Positions 1-8,730 of a stretch of DNA of 26,710 nt are shown here, piece after piece. The notes beneath the pieces are model-generated. The model saw only the letters and a list, made by a program, of their open reading frames with translations. It was not told the DNA's origin and searched no databases. The translations under genes and the position numbers were made by a program. Location: assembly GCA_963592435.1 (NCBI GenBank), contig CAVAWT010000023.1, forward strand, positions 1 through 26,710, read 5' to 3'. The stretch comes from Phoenicibacter sp963592435 (GTDB taxonomy: Bacteria; Actinomycetota; Coriobacteriia; Coriobacteriales; Eggerthellaceae). Numbering within the stretch: the stretch's first letter is position 1; every line of letters starts with the position of its first letter.

Positions 1-86
1 CTTTTTGCTTGTGCAGGCTTCTCTTTGCCAGAATTAAGCTCAGTGGCTTTTTGTGTGGCATACGACCTTAATTCATTAGGTGGCTT
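1..86. repeat. Copy 1 of tail-encoding direct repeat
   Basis: These 86 bases match 1430-1515 and 8750-8835 with four substitutions. They encode the C-terminal PPNELRSYATQKA(T/A)ELN tail. The copy continues past the left edge. Confidence 0.9.
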
Positions 87-635
87 GATTTTCGGTTTGT
101 TATCCTTAACAGGTTTATTTGCTTTTAAGTTAGGCATTTCAAGTGGAATATCATCTTTACTCATAACAGACATATCATTAGCACCAAAAACCATTTCATC
201 TTGAACCTCATCGAATGTTTGTTCATCTATTTCTTGATTTTTTTCTTTTTGTTCTGCTCGATAAAGCTTCATATTTTCTTTTAAGGCATCTTTGACTGTC
301 TGAGGAGAAGCAATAACCTTATCTTTAGTTTTATTATTTTGCAACCAAACTTCAGAATCAGCTTTCATTGGAATTACTCTCATTTTAGAAGTCTCATTAA
401 TAATTGGTTCATTATTATCATCTAACGCTATCTGATTGCCATTAAACTTAAAAGGCTTATTAACAAACATTGGAGAAAACTGATAACCACCGACATCCTT
501 TCCATCAACAATTGTATTTTTAGGCATTGTTGCTATGTGAAAAGATTGACCAGTTTGTTTATTGGTTAAATTTTCTTTCACAAATGCTGCTGGTATATTA
601 ATATATACCCTTTCTTGATTTTCATTAACATCCAT
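1..635 (-). CDS. Hypothetical mobile-element protein with shared C-terminal tail (runs off left edge)
   Basis: I read 211 codons from the ATG at 635 to the window edge without a stop, so the extreme C-terminus is missing. The start is supported by AAAGGAGTGA seven bases upstream. The protein begins MDVNENQERVYINIPAAF and contains a segment VDGKDVGGYQFSPMFVNKPF, followed by an acidic, low-complexity region from about residue 125. It ends in KIKPPNELRSYATQKATELN, the tail also found on the 2417-, 472- and 61-residue proteins of this window, and in divergent form on the 484-residue protein. No signal peptide or membrane segment is visible. The N-terminal part gives an impression of small accessory proteins of integrative conjugative elements, but I cannot name a family and assign no function. 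A TATAAT at 668-663 could be its -10 box, without a good -35. Confidence 0.85.
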   Translation of the reverse strand, partial: MDVNENQERVYINIPAAFVKENLTNKQTGQSFHIATMPKNTIVDGKDVGGYQFSPMFVNKPFKFNGNQIALDDNNEPIINETSKMRVIPMKADSEVWLQNNKTKDKVIASPQTVKDALKENMKLYRAEQKEKNQEIDEQTFDEVQDEMVFGANDMSVMSKDDIPLEMPNLKANKPVKDNKPKIKPPNELRSYATQKATELNSGKEKPAQAK

Positions 636-746
636 CGTAATTCACTCCTTTAATAAATTAGAATTATATAAAACAAGAAATTCATTTAAATTTCTCTATT
701 AATTGTTATAAATTATGAAATTTAAAAAAAAGAAAATTAATACATC

Positions 747-775
747 TTGTCAAATTATAATATATATGATATAAT
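747..775 (+). promoter_or_regulatory. Promoter of the 820-1170 gene
   Basis: TTGTCA (747-752), a 17-base spacer and TATAAT (770-775) make a near-consensus vegetative promoter about 45 bases before the ATG. The -10 region lies in ATATATGATATAATATATA. Very similar sequence recurs at 12071-12096 and 25159-25177, which suggests a shared operator or promoter family. A second TGATAT-like hexamer, CGATAT, follows the -10 box. Confidence 0.7.
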
Positions 776-819
776 ATATACGATATTAGATATATTAACT
801 TGATAAAAAGGAGTTCAAA

Positions 820-1170
820 ATGCCAAAATTAACTGATGATGAAATCATGGATTATCTTGATTATGATGGTGAACGACATTATTATTATAATGAAGAATAC
901 TATCCAGACAGGCTTGAAGAATTAAGCAAAGAAGATATTATTAAAAGTTGCTACATTCTATCAATTAAAATAGCTAATCAGGCTCACGAAACTTACAAAA
1001 ACTGGGTAGAAACACAAAATGACGGAAAAGAAGATGAACGCAAACTCCGTTCACTTGAAGAAATTTTTAAATCGCAATGTTGCGATACTCGTATGCTAAA
1101 AATAGAAGATGATCTTTGGTATCAGCAACATCATCCAGAAATTGACATAGATTGGGAACAAGAATCATAA
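820..1170 (+). CDS. Small acidic hypothetical protein, 116 aa
   Basis: This is a strongly acidic, tyrosine-rich protein that begins MPKLTDDEIMDYLDYDGERH. The ATG follows AAAAAGGAG at normal spacing and has its own promoter at 747-775. It lacks a signal peptide, membrane segment or recognisable catalytic motif. It is the only plus-strand gene in the left half and is convergent with the 61-residue gene that ends at 1202. Small acidic proteins on mobile elements are sometimes DNA mimics or inhibitors such as antirestriction proteins. The charge alone does not establish that, and I assign no function. Its promoter resembles that of the 25200 gene, so the two may be co-regulated. Confidence 0.75.
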   Translation: MPKLTDDEIMDYLDYDGERHYYYNEEYYPDRLEELSKEDIIKSCYILSIKIANQAHETYKNWVETQNDGKEDERKLRSLEEIFKSQCCDTRMLKIEDDLWYQQHHPEIDIDWEQES

Positions 1171-1192
1171 AAATCTCTATTCCCAACAAGTC

Positions 1193-1257
1193 AACAAAGC
1201 TCTATCTTATTCGACTAGATTGATTTATAACATGTCGCTTATTACTAGAGCTTTGTT
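1193..1257. terminator. Inverted repeat between convergent genes, possible bidirectional terminator
   Basis: AACAAAGCTCTA (1193-1204) is the exact reverse complement of TAGAGCTTTGTT (1246-1257). The two arms are separated by 41 bases, and the second arm is followed on the plus strand by TATT. A smaller dyad, TTGGGAA (1152-1158) with TTCCCAA (1180-1186), lies just before it. The position between the ends of two convergent genes favours termination, but the loop is long and there is no good U-tract. Confidence 0.35.
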
Positions 1258-1387
1258 TATTAATCTCAGCGGCTTTTTGTGTGGCATACGGAATTAAAAC
1301 CTCTGGAGGTTTTACACACTTTGGATCTTCATATTTGCTATCTTTATTTTTATTAATGCTATTTTCTTTGTCAATTTTATTATCCAT
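1202..1387 (-). CDS. 61-aa protein consisting mostly of the shared tail
   Basis: The ATG at 1387 follows AAAGGGAGTGA and lies 26 bases after the stop of the 2417-residue gene, so it is the last gene of that operon. The first 23 or so residues are lysine-, asparagine- and aspartate-rich and look disordered. The rest is VKPPEVLIPYATQKAAEIN and a basic, serine-rich end (SSSNKRHVINQSSRIR). Only the tail module is recognisable. It differs from the other copies in sequence, so it is not a recent duplicate. It could be a free tag that occupies a tail-binding partner, a decayed remnant of a longer tagged protein, or a small cargo protein. Its good ribosome binding site and conserved core favour a translated gene. 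Confidence 0.7.
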   Translation of the reverse strand: MDNKIDKENSINKNKDSKYEDPKCVKPPEVLIPYATQKAAEINKQSSSNKRHVINQSSRIR

Positions 1388-1413
1388 TTTAAAAATTCAC
1401 TCCCTTTAAATTT

Positions 1414-4400
1414 TTATTTCAATCCCTGACTTTTTGCTTGTGCTGGCTTCTCTTTGCCAGAATTAAGCTCAGCGGCTTTTTGTGTCGCATACGACCTTAA
1501 TTCGTTAGGTGGCTTAATTTTCGGCTTATCATCCGCTACTAGGTTAGTATTTGTTTGTTCAATTTCATCATCAAAGCCATTATTAATCACTTCAACATTT
1601 TGTGCTTCTAAAATTGAATCTAAAGTAATATCATCAACATTTCGATTAGCCAAATCATCCTCAACAGTTTTTAATTCTTTTTCTAATTGATTAAAACGCT
1701 GTTCTTTTTCCTGAAGCTCAGCTAAATGATCCCAAACATCATTTTCGTGTGTCTTTAAATTTTTTAATTGCATCTCCTTTGAATCAATCAATGAATTATT
1801 TTTTAATAATTCGTCGTCAATTCTTGACAAAACATTATCTAACAATTGCACATTTGAAGAACTATCAGGCTTTAAACACGATTTACAAATCATCTGCAAA
1901 TTATTATCAGGATTTTTTAGCGATACAATTGGAGCATTTATATTATTAAAATTTTCTCTCGATAAAACTATATCAAAACCCTTATAATGACCCAAAATTG
2001 AGCCTTGCTCAAATGCATACTGCCCTTTAATTGCCTTATTGTAAAGTTCTTTACAAGCTTCTACTTTTTGATTTTCGTTAAATACAACACCATCAATCTC
2101 GATGCCACACCATTTTTCTTTATCATTATTATTTATATGATGCTCTAAGAGTTCTTTATTTGACTTAAAAGATGCTTGTTGATTTTTTAACTTCTCAATA
2201 TCTCTAGGTAAAGTTACATGTATTAATTTTTCATTATTTAATTGTTGTCTTGTAAAATTACTTCTTGAAATTTTCAATCTTCTTATGTCAGTTTCAAGCT
2301 CCATTCGTTCTTTTAAACGATTATCTCCCATTGCGACACTTGCGATTTCATTAAAGCTTAATTCAATCTCAGTTCCAAGATCATCAACTATCCTTTCATT
2401 TCCTTTTCGATTTAAAATTTGTGAAATAAAATGTTGCTTGTTTGAAACTAACGAATAAAGATACGAATCAAAAGTCCCTTCAGTTACATAACGATATACT
2501 TTAACATTTTCGTTTTGATTTCCATTTCTAACAACTCTACCTTTTCGTTGCTCTAAGTCTGATGGCTTCCAAGGACAATCAAGATCGTGAGACGCAACTA
2601 ACAAATTTTGAACGTTAGTTCCAGTTCCTAATTTAGATGTTGATCCAAGTAAAACCCTTATTTGCCCCGCTTGAACTTTATCAAATAGCTTCATTCGCTC
2701 ATTGTCATTTTTTGCGTCATGCACAAAAACTATTTCATTTTCAGGTATTCCTCTTTCAATTAAACAACGCTTTAATTCTTCATAAACGTTCCATTTACCA
2801 GATGCAGGAGTTGAAGTGTCACAAAAAACTAATTGCGTCCCCTTAATCTTATTGCTTGCTTCATATTCAGACAAAACATTGTCGGCACAAGCATTTATTT
2901 TTCCGCCTTCTGGTCGTGGAAACATTTCTTCATCTCTCACATCATAATCTTCACCAACAAACAAAAGTCTTGCATCTAAAGACAATCTTCTCGCATCATT
3001 TGTGATATTTAAAAAATTGTCCTCAGAAGGATCTATGACATTTTCTCTTAAATTTCTTGCTCTTTTATAAACATAATCTATTAATTTTTTTTGTTGTTCG
3101 GTAGGCTTAACAGACACAGTAATTTCATCAACAGTCGGAACATCTACCTCCTCTAAATCTTCCTGTGTTTTTATATCAGCAAATTCATTAACAAGACTCA
3201 TTAATTCAGGTAAATTTTTAAACGAAGAAAATCTACGATTTTGTTTTAAACCTCCCCCTTCAGGTAAAATTTCCCATTTCGTTTCAACATTAGCAAAAAC
3301 TCCTGCCCACTTATCGAAAGAAGTCAAACCCAAGTCATCTAACAATTCAGGAGATAAATATCGAGTCATTGTATATAACTCTGCCATTGAATTTGAAATT
3401 GGTGTCCCAGTCGCAAACAACAAAGATTTAGAACCAAATTTATCTCTAATAAAATCAGTTTTCAAAAGCATATCTTCACTTCTTTGTGATGCTGATGTAT
3501 TAACACCTTTAACATTCGATAAACCAGTCATAAACGCTAAATTTTTAAAAGCATGAGCTTCATCAACAACCAACATATCAACACCCAAACTCTCAAAAGG
3601 AACACTATCAATATCTTTATCTCTACCATTAAGAAGTTTTTTTACTTTTTCTTCATATCTATTTTTTTGCTGTCTCAAAGCCTTAACCGTTGGATCTTTT
3701 CCATCATGAGACACTCTAAATGCTTGTTCATAAGCAACCGTGAATTCATGAACTCTATTCTCTAACATTTTTTTCATATAATCATATGAAAATGAAATCT
3801 TTTGCAATTGTTCATGACTTAATATGACAGCATCCCAGTTTCCAGTGGCAATTCTCGAAATAAATTCTTTACGTTTATTTTTAGAAAAATCTTTATCATC
3901 CGCAACTAATAAATTTGCATTTGGATATGCTTTAAAAAATTCTGTTGCAGTTTGCCCAATAATGTGTTTAGGAACAACAATTAAAGGTTTATTACAAAGA
4001 CCAAGCCGTTTTCTCTCCATAACAGATGTTACAAATTCTAACGTTTTACCAGCACCTACAACATGAGCAAACAATGATCCTGTTTGAGAATACAAAGTTC
4101 GAGCAACTGCATCCTTTTGATGTTTATATAAATTATACTTATCACTCATACCCTGAAAAACAAGTTGTGAGCCATCAAACTCTTGATCTTTAAAACAATT
4201 AAATTTCTCATTATATAATTTAACAATTTCTCTTTCTCTATCTTCATTTTCCCAAACCCATGTTTTAAATCTATCTTCCATCAATAATTGCTTTTCCTGA
4301 GCAAGCATCGTCTTATCTTCATCTTCAACTTTGCGCTCATTACCTTCATTATCATAAACAGTTTTCATAACTCGAACTGCCTTTGAGTTCATAGAACTTC

Positions 4401-7400
4401 TAAGCATCTTTAAAGCTGTTATATCATCAGTTGAATAATCTGGTGAACCCTTGTAAAAGCCATAGTTCCAACCTTGCTTCACATTCCATTCACTCTTACA
4501 ATCAATATACTGACATTCAGCACTTAAATTCATTTCTTGACTAGCAAAATTCTCAAAAACCTCTACTGGCAACCAATATGAACTCAGAGAAACTGAAATA
4601 TCATCTTTTGTTAAATTTTCTGGTTGGATTTTCTCTAAAAGATCAAGCCCATCAGCAACATATTCTTTTAATGCTAAGTCCTCTATTTTATTTTCTTTCT
4701 GTTGCTTTTCAAGTTCTTTTTCACAATATCTTTCAAATTCTTCATATTTAGGTCTCAAAAATTCAATACAATTTTTAAAACCTACATTTTTTATTTCTTC
4801 TTTTTTCTTATCCCTGTCATCAAAACTAGGATATTCAGATAGGGCGAGTTCATTTGGCAATTCTCGATTTAAAACATCCTTAAATTCTCGAATATAATCA
4901 TCATCACAATTTGAATATAAATAATTTCTAAAAGCATCTAATTTAATTTGATCTTTCTGATCACAAGGAATGAACCGCCTATACTCAATATGCCATTTAT
5001 TATCGTCATTATAATTGTCAATGTTCACAAATCTTTCGTCATCCCATTTGTCAGGAACAGCTAATGCACAAACAAGCTCAATCATTTTGCTTTCATTATC
5101 AGAACCCCAAGTAGAAGCTATTTTACTATCTCGATCTAACAAAGGATATTCAGAAAACAACGCATTTTCAGGTAAAGAAAATCCTGATTCTTGAAATGTA
5201 TCATGCGTTGTTATAGATATATCAGAATCTAATTTCTGTATTTGAGACATATTAGGTTCTAAAGTTAAAAAATGTCTCACTAAACGGCTATCGTTAGAAA
5301 AAGTTTTAAATTCATTAATATATTCTAAAGAATATCTACTACCATCATTTTTAAAATCTTCTAATGCTTTTTGATAATCTGGAATTAAACACAAATCTCG
5401 ATAAAACCTTCTTAAACTATATCCATATAAATTTCGTCGATCAGTCTTATTTAAATCAATATATTGCTCCTTGAAAATAGCAAGCATTTTTTTTTCAGCA
5501 TTGCTCATAGGAGAACTTTTAACATAATCCACAGAATTATTAATTGCACTATAAATATCTTGCAAAATAACTTCATCAGATTTATTAATATCTTCTGTCA
5601 ATTCAAAATTTTTATCCTGATAAGCCTTTAACTTTTTTCTTACATTTCCTGAACTAAACTCATTCCTCGTAACAAATTCATTTTTATCAATATCCCAAAA
5701 AATTTGACCTTTAAGCTCACGATATAAATCATCTACATTTGAATTTTTACCTTCGTCAAAACTATTCAACATATAAGGAACATCAATCTTACCTCGATGA
5801 ACTAATGAAAAAACCAAAGCATCTTGAAAATTATTAATTTGAATTTCTTGCTTTTGATAAATTACTCGATGATTAAACAAATCTGCTTTAGTAAACTTTT
5901 TGTTATCACCATCAACAGAATTTTCTAATGACATTAAAAAAGGTGTTTGCTTTGTCAAATCACAAATCTTCTTATTCTTAGACAATGACAAATATCCGTT
6001 TTTCTCAACATAGACATCATAAACAGAATTTAATTCTTTTCGTTTTTCTTCAATCTTATCCTCATCCTCATTATCAGTTTCATACATTAAAAGCTCTTTT
6101 GCTGTCATTAAAATATGATTGACGTCCTCAAATTTCTGTTTTTGAGCTTTAGGAATATTATCTAAATCAATACTATTTAAATCAGATAAATTATTAAAAC
6201 CACCATTTTTAATAGTCTTTAAATTTGTATTGACCTCACTTAGATTTTGATTATAAAAATTACCAAATCTCTCATTTAATGAATTTAATGCTTTATCTAT
6301 TTCCTCTTTTTTTAAATTATCATTTTCAAATTTCAATGTTTCTCCAAATTGATTAGAACCAACCCTTACATCACCTAATACATATTGAGGATTCTCCACA
6401 AACCATTTATTTAAAGTTTGTTCAGTATTCTCAAACTTCTCAATGCTACACCAAAGTTCACGATTAGCCTGCTTATCTACTTCATTATCAAATCCTTTAC
6501 GCAAAAAAATTACGTCAGTCGCTACCTGTGTGTTTGCTTGATTTTTAAAAAAGCCATTTGGTAATCTAACAGCACCACAGAACTGATTATCTTCTGCTAA
6601 AATCTGTCGTATATTAGAATTTAATTTATCTAATGTGCCAGTAGAAGTTATAAAAGCACAAACACCACCCTCTTTTAGCGCATCCATAGCTCGAACGAAA
6701 TAATAATCATGTATCATCATAGATCCATGACCACCCTCGCCATCAATACTTATATTTCCAAAAGGAACATTAGATACAACAGCATCATAAGAACCATTTT
6801 CAAAACTACATTCTCCAAAATCAGAATTAACAACATTCACATCATTCATCAAAACTTGTGCCATTTCAGACACCTGCGGATCAATTTCAATACCATCAAT
6901 TTTAGATTTCTCTTTTAAGTCGTTAGGCATTACACGAATTAAGTTACCCATTCCTAACGCTGGCTCTAACACTTTACCGCCTTCAAAACCAACATTTTCT
7001 AAATGTTCCCAAATAGATTGTCCTAACTCCTCAGGCGTATAAAAAGACGTTAAAGTAGTTTTTACAGATTCAAGTTGTTCATCTTCTGATTGTAGATTCT
7101 CTAATTCATTATGCAAATTTTCCCAAGATTCATCATTTGAAAATACTTGCGCACAACTTCCCCATCCCGAAAATTGTGCAATCGTGTTTTTATCTTCCTC
7201 TGTCAGTTCCTGTCCACCTCTATGTTTTTGTAACACTTTTAGAGCTTCAATGTTTTTTCTAGCATGAGTTTTTTCTCCGCCACCAGCTTGTCCCTCAACA
7301 GAAATTACTTCATTTCCAGTTGTGTTCGTTTGACTATCCTCAATAATTTCAACTGTCACTTCATTTGTCTGTGTTGTTTCTGAAATTTCTTGTTCTTCTT

Positions 7401-8667
7401 CTGCTATTTGTTTATTTCGCTCTGCTTCAACAATTCTTTCGACAGTCCAATCATCTAAATATCTAGGAGTCACTAAAACAGATCTTGTAACGCTCAAATC
7501 ATCAATACCCTCCATAACAAGATAACTTACATCGCCATTAGAAAAATCTGGGATGGAAGTAATTCTAAATTTCTCACCATCATCCAAAACAATATCGCCA
7601 ACGACTAAATTTCTCAATATGGCATTTTCTGTTAAAGCTTCTGTTGACTCGTCCTCATTTACAATGTCCGCAGACCCTATTAATTCATTTTGTGCTTGAA
7701 TGTCTGCATTTCTCATAAATTCTTCATACTTATTCCAAAGATATGTATTTCTCTGCAAACTTTGCGCAACATACGGACGAGATGCAATTGCTTCTCCTAA
7801 AGTGATTTTTTCATCTAAATACAAATCTCTCTCGACCCTAAATTCAACATCCTGTCTATCTTGATTAAATTCTTGCAACTCAGCAATTGAAAAATATGTC
7901 AGTTCTGGCTCATGCCCATTAACAAGTCCAAATGCTGTTTTAGTATTTACATCATATTCAAGCAAAAACCAATCCCAATTTGCCATAAAATAATGTGCAT
8001 ATACAGTTTGTTCCATTAATGCTTGATTCTCTGTGCTATATAAACCAATAATTTGAGCTTCTAGCTCCGCTGGCATCAAATTAAACGCATCCATGTTCTG
8101 TTCGTAAGCTTCATCCTCAATGACTTCTGCATGAACTTCAACAGATTCATTAACGCCTTTGTTCGTTTGAGCAATCTCTTTAACTTCCGCATCTTCTGTC
8201 TGTTCTTGATGAATTGCATCCTGCTCAAGCTCTGTAATCCTCTCAATTACAGGTGAAGACAAATCAATAGTTATAGTTTCTAAACCAACTGGCTCTTTAT
8301 CTTCTTCATCTTCAACATCATTAACCATAATTTCATCTTCACTCGCAATTGTAGGAACTTCGTCAATAGCAACATCATCTTCTGCTAATTGATGACTGAA
8401 ATTTTCGTCATTTTTAACATTTACATTAATTTGAACTGGTTGCGATGCTTCAATTAAAGTATTAACAACCTGAAGCCGATCTTGATAAAATAATAAAGAA
8501 GTAGTGGCACCTTGATACAGAGGAGATGCAGTAATTAACTCATTCATTAATTGAAATTCGTCTTTATCATCAACAAATTTAGAATATTCTTGAATTTTTG
8601 CCCATAATTCTTTTTTTGTTTCTTTGATTTCAGCAATTAATTCATCATTAGTCATTACCCTACTCAT
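1414..8667 (-). CDS. DarB/LtrC-like N6-adenine methylase and Snf2-type helicase fusion, 2417 aa
   Basis: This is a giant cytoplasmic protein of the DarB-like class on phages and conjugative elements. Phage P1 DarB protects incoming DNA from type I restriction. After a coiled, acidic N-terminus, residues about 195-290 resemble DUF2958 (WDWFLLEYD, YFSIAELQEF, VERDLYLDE). A methylase domain follows, with motif I VLEPALGMGN near residue 570 and SNVPFGN, an NPPY-type motif IV, near 630. The helicase part has Walker A AHVVGAGKT near 1537, Walker B VVDEAHAFKN near 1702, ATGTP near 1753, and motifs V and VI (GTGTNVQN, QRKGRVVR) near 2020-2050. A coiled coil at about 2130-2350 leads into the shared tail KPPNELRSYATQKAAELN. 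The start at 8667 follows AAAGGAGTGA. The usual NPPY Pro2 position is Val here, giving N-V-P-F. Enzyme activity and the antirestriction role are inferred from the family. Confidence 0.9.
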   Translation of the reverse strand: MSRVMTNDELIAEIKETKKELWAKIQEYSKFVDDKDEFQLMNELITASPLYQGATTSLLFYQDRLQVVNTLIEASQPVQINVNVKNDENFSHQLAEDDVAIDEVPTIASEDEIMVNDVEDEEDKEPVGLETITIDLSSPVIERITELEQDAIHQEQTEDAEVKEIAQTNKGVNESVEVHAEVIEDEAYEQNMDAFNLMPAELEAQIIGLYSTENQALMEQTVYAHYFMANWDWFLLEYDVNTKTAFGLVNGHEPELTYFSIAELQEFNQDRQDVEFRVERDLYLDEKITLGEAIASRPYVAQSLQRNTYLWNKYEEFMRNADIQAQNELIGSADIVNEDESTEALTENAILRNLVVGDIVLDDGEKFRITSIPDFSNGDVSYLVMEGIDDLSVTRSVLVTPRYLDDWTVERIVEAERNKQIAEEEQEISETTQTNEVTVEIIEDSQTNTTGNEVISVEGQAGGGEKTHARKNIEALKVLQKHRGGQELTEEDKNTIAQFSGWGSCAQVFSNDESWENLHNELENLQSEDEQLESVKTTLTSFYTPEELGQSIWEHLENVGFEGGKVLEPALGMGNLIRVMPNDLKEKSKIDGIEIDPQVSEMAQVLMNDVNVVNSDFGECSFENGSYDAVVSNVPFGNISIDGEGGHGSMMIHDYYFVRAMDALKEGGVCAFITSTGTLDKLNSNIRQILAEDNQFCGAVRLPNGFFKNQANTQVATDVIFLRKGFDNEVDKQANRELWCSIEKFENTEQTLNKWFVENPQYVLGDVRVGSNQFGETLKFENDNLKKEEIDKALNSLNERFGNFYNQNLSEVNTNLKTIKNGGFNNLSDLNSIDLDNIPKAQKQKFEDVNHILMTAKELLMYETDNEDEDKIEEKRKELNSVYDVYVEKNGYLSLSKNKKICDLTKQTPFLMSLENSVDGDNKKFTKADLFNHRVIYQKQEIQINNFQDALVFSLVHRGKIDVPYMLNSFDEGKNSNVDDLYRELKGQIFWDIDKNEFVTRNEFSSGNVRKKLKAYQDKNFELTEDINKSDEVILQDIYSAINNSVDYVKSSPMSNAEKKMLAIFKEQYIDLNKTDRRNLYGYSLRRFYRDLCLIPDYQKALEDFKNDGSRYSLEYINEFKTFSNDSRLVRHFLTLEPNMSQIQKLDSDISITTHDTFQESGFSLPENALFSEYPLLDRDSKIASTWGSDNESKMIELVCALAVPDKWDDERFVNIDNYNDDNKWHIEYRRFIPCDQKDQIKLDAFRNYLYSNCDDDYIREFKDVLNRELPNELALSEYPSFDDRDKKKEEIKNVGFKNCIEFLRPKYEEFERYCEKELEKQQKENKIEDLALKEYVADGLDLLEKIQPENLTKDDISVSLSSYWLPVEVFENFASQEMNLSAECQYIDCKSEWNVKQGWNYGFYKGSPDYSTDDITALKMLRSSMNSKAVRVMKTVYDNEGNERKVEDEDKTMLAQEKQLLMEDRFKTWVWENEDREREIVKLYNEKFNCFKDQEFDGSQLVFQGMSDKYNLYKHQKDAVARTLYSQTGSLFAHVVGAGKTLEFVTSVMERKRLGLCNKPLIVVPKHIIGQTATEFFKAYPNANLLVADDKDFSKNKRKEFISRIATGNWDAVILSHEQLQKISFSYDYMKKMLENRVHEFTVAYEQAFRVSHDGKDPTVKALRQQKNRYEEKVKKLLNGRDKDIDSVPFESLGVDMLVVDEAHAFKNLAFMTGLSNVKGVNTSASQRSEDMLLKTDFIRDKFGSKSLLFATGTPISNSMAELYTMTRYLSPELLDDLGLTSFDKWAGVFANVETKWEILPEGGGLKQNRRFSSFKNLPELMSLVNEFADIKTQEDLEEVDVPTVDEITVSVKPTEQQKKLIDYVYKRARNLRENVIDPSEDNFLNITNDARRLSLDARLLFVGEDYDVRDEEMFPRPEGGKINACADNVLSEYEASNKIKGTQLVFCDTSTPASGKWNVYEELKRCLIERGIPENEIVFVHDAKNDNERMKLFDKVQAGQIRVLLGSTSKLGTGTNVQNLLVASHDLDCPWKPSDLEQRKGRVVRNGNQNENVKVYRYVTEGTFDSYLYSLVSNKQHFISQILNRKGNERIVDDLGTEIELSFNEIASVAMGDNRLKERMELETDIRRLKISRSNFTRQQLNNEKLIHVTLPRDIEKLKNQQASFKSNKELLEHHINNNDKEKWCGIEIDGVVFNENQKVEACKELYNKAIKGQYAFEQGSILGHYKGFDIVLSRENFNNINAPIVSLKNPDNNLQMICKSCLKPDSSSNVQLLDNVLSRIDDELLKNNSLIDSKEMQLKNLKTHENDVWDHLAELQEKEQRFNQLEKELKTVEDDLANRNVDDITLDSILEAQNVEVINNGFDDEIEQTNTNLVADDKPKIKPPNELRSYATQKAAELNSGKEKPAQAKSQGLK
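1421..1515. repeat. Copy 2 of tail-encoding direct repeat
   Basis: These 95 bases are identical to 8741-8835 and lie at the 3' end of the 2417-residue gene, including its last codons and the tail. The identity includes synonymous positions and a few bases beyond the tail core. This points to recent duplication or gene conversion. Confidence 0.95.
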
Positions 8668-8699
8668 AATTAATTCACTCCTTTAACTTTTATTTTTTA

Positions 8700-8716
8700 C
8701 AAGGTGGAAGTCCTTA
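8700..8716 (-). promoter_or_regulatory. 5'UTR hairpin with CUUCCA loop, upstream of the DarB-like gene
   Basis: In the minus-strand RNA, UAAGG pairs with CCUUG (outer pair U-G) around the loop ACUUCCA. The hairpin is about 20 bases before the GGAGTGA ribosome binding site of the 2417-residue gene. Equivalent hairpins occur at 10451-10467 and 23575-23593. Confidence 0.5.
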
Positions 8717-8730
8717 ATAAATCAATAATT

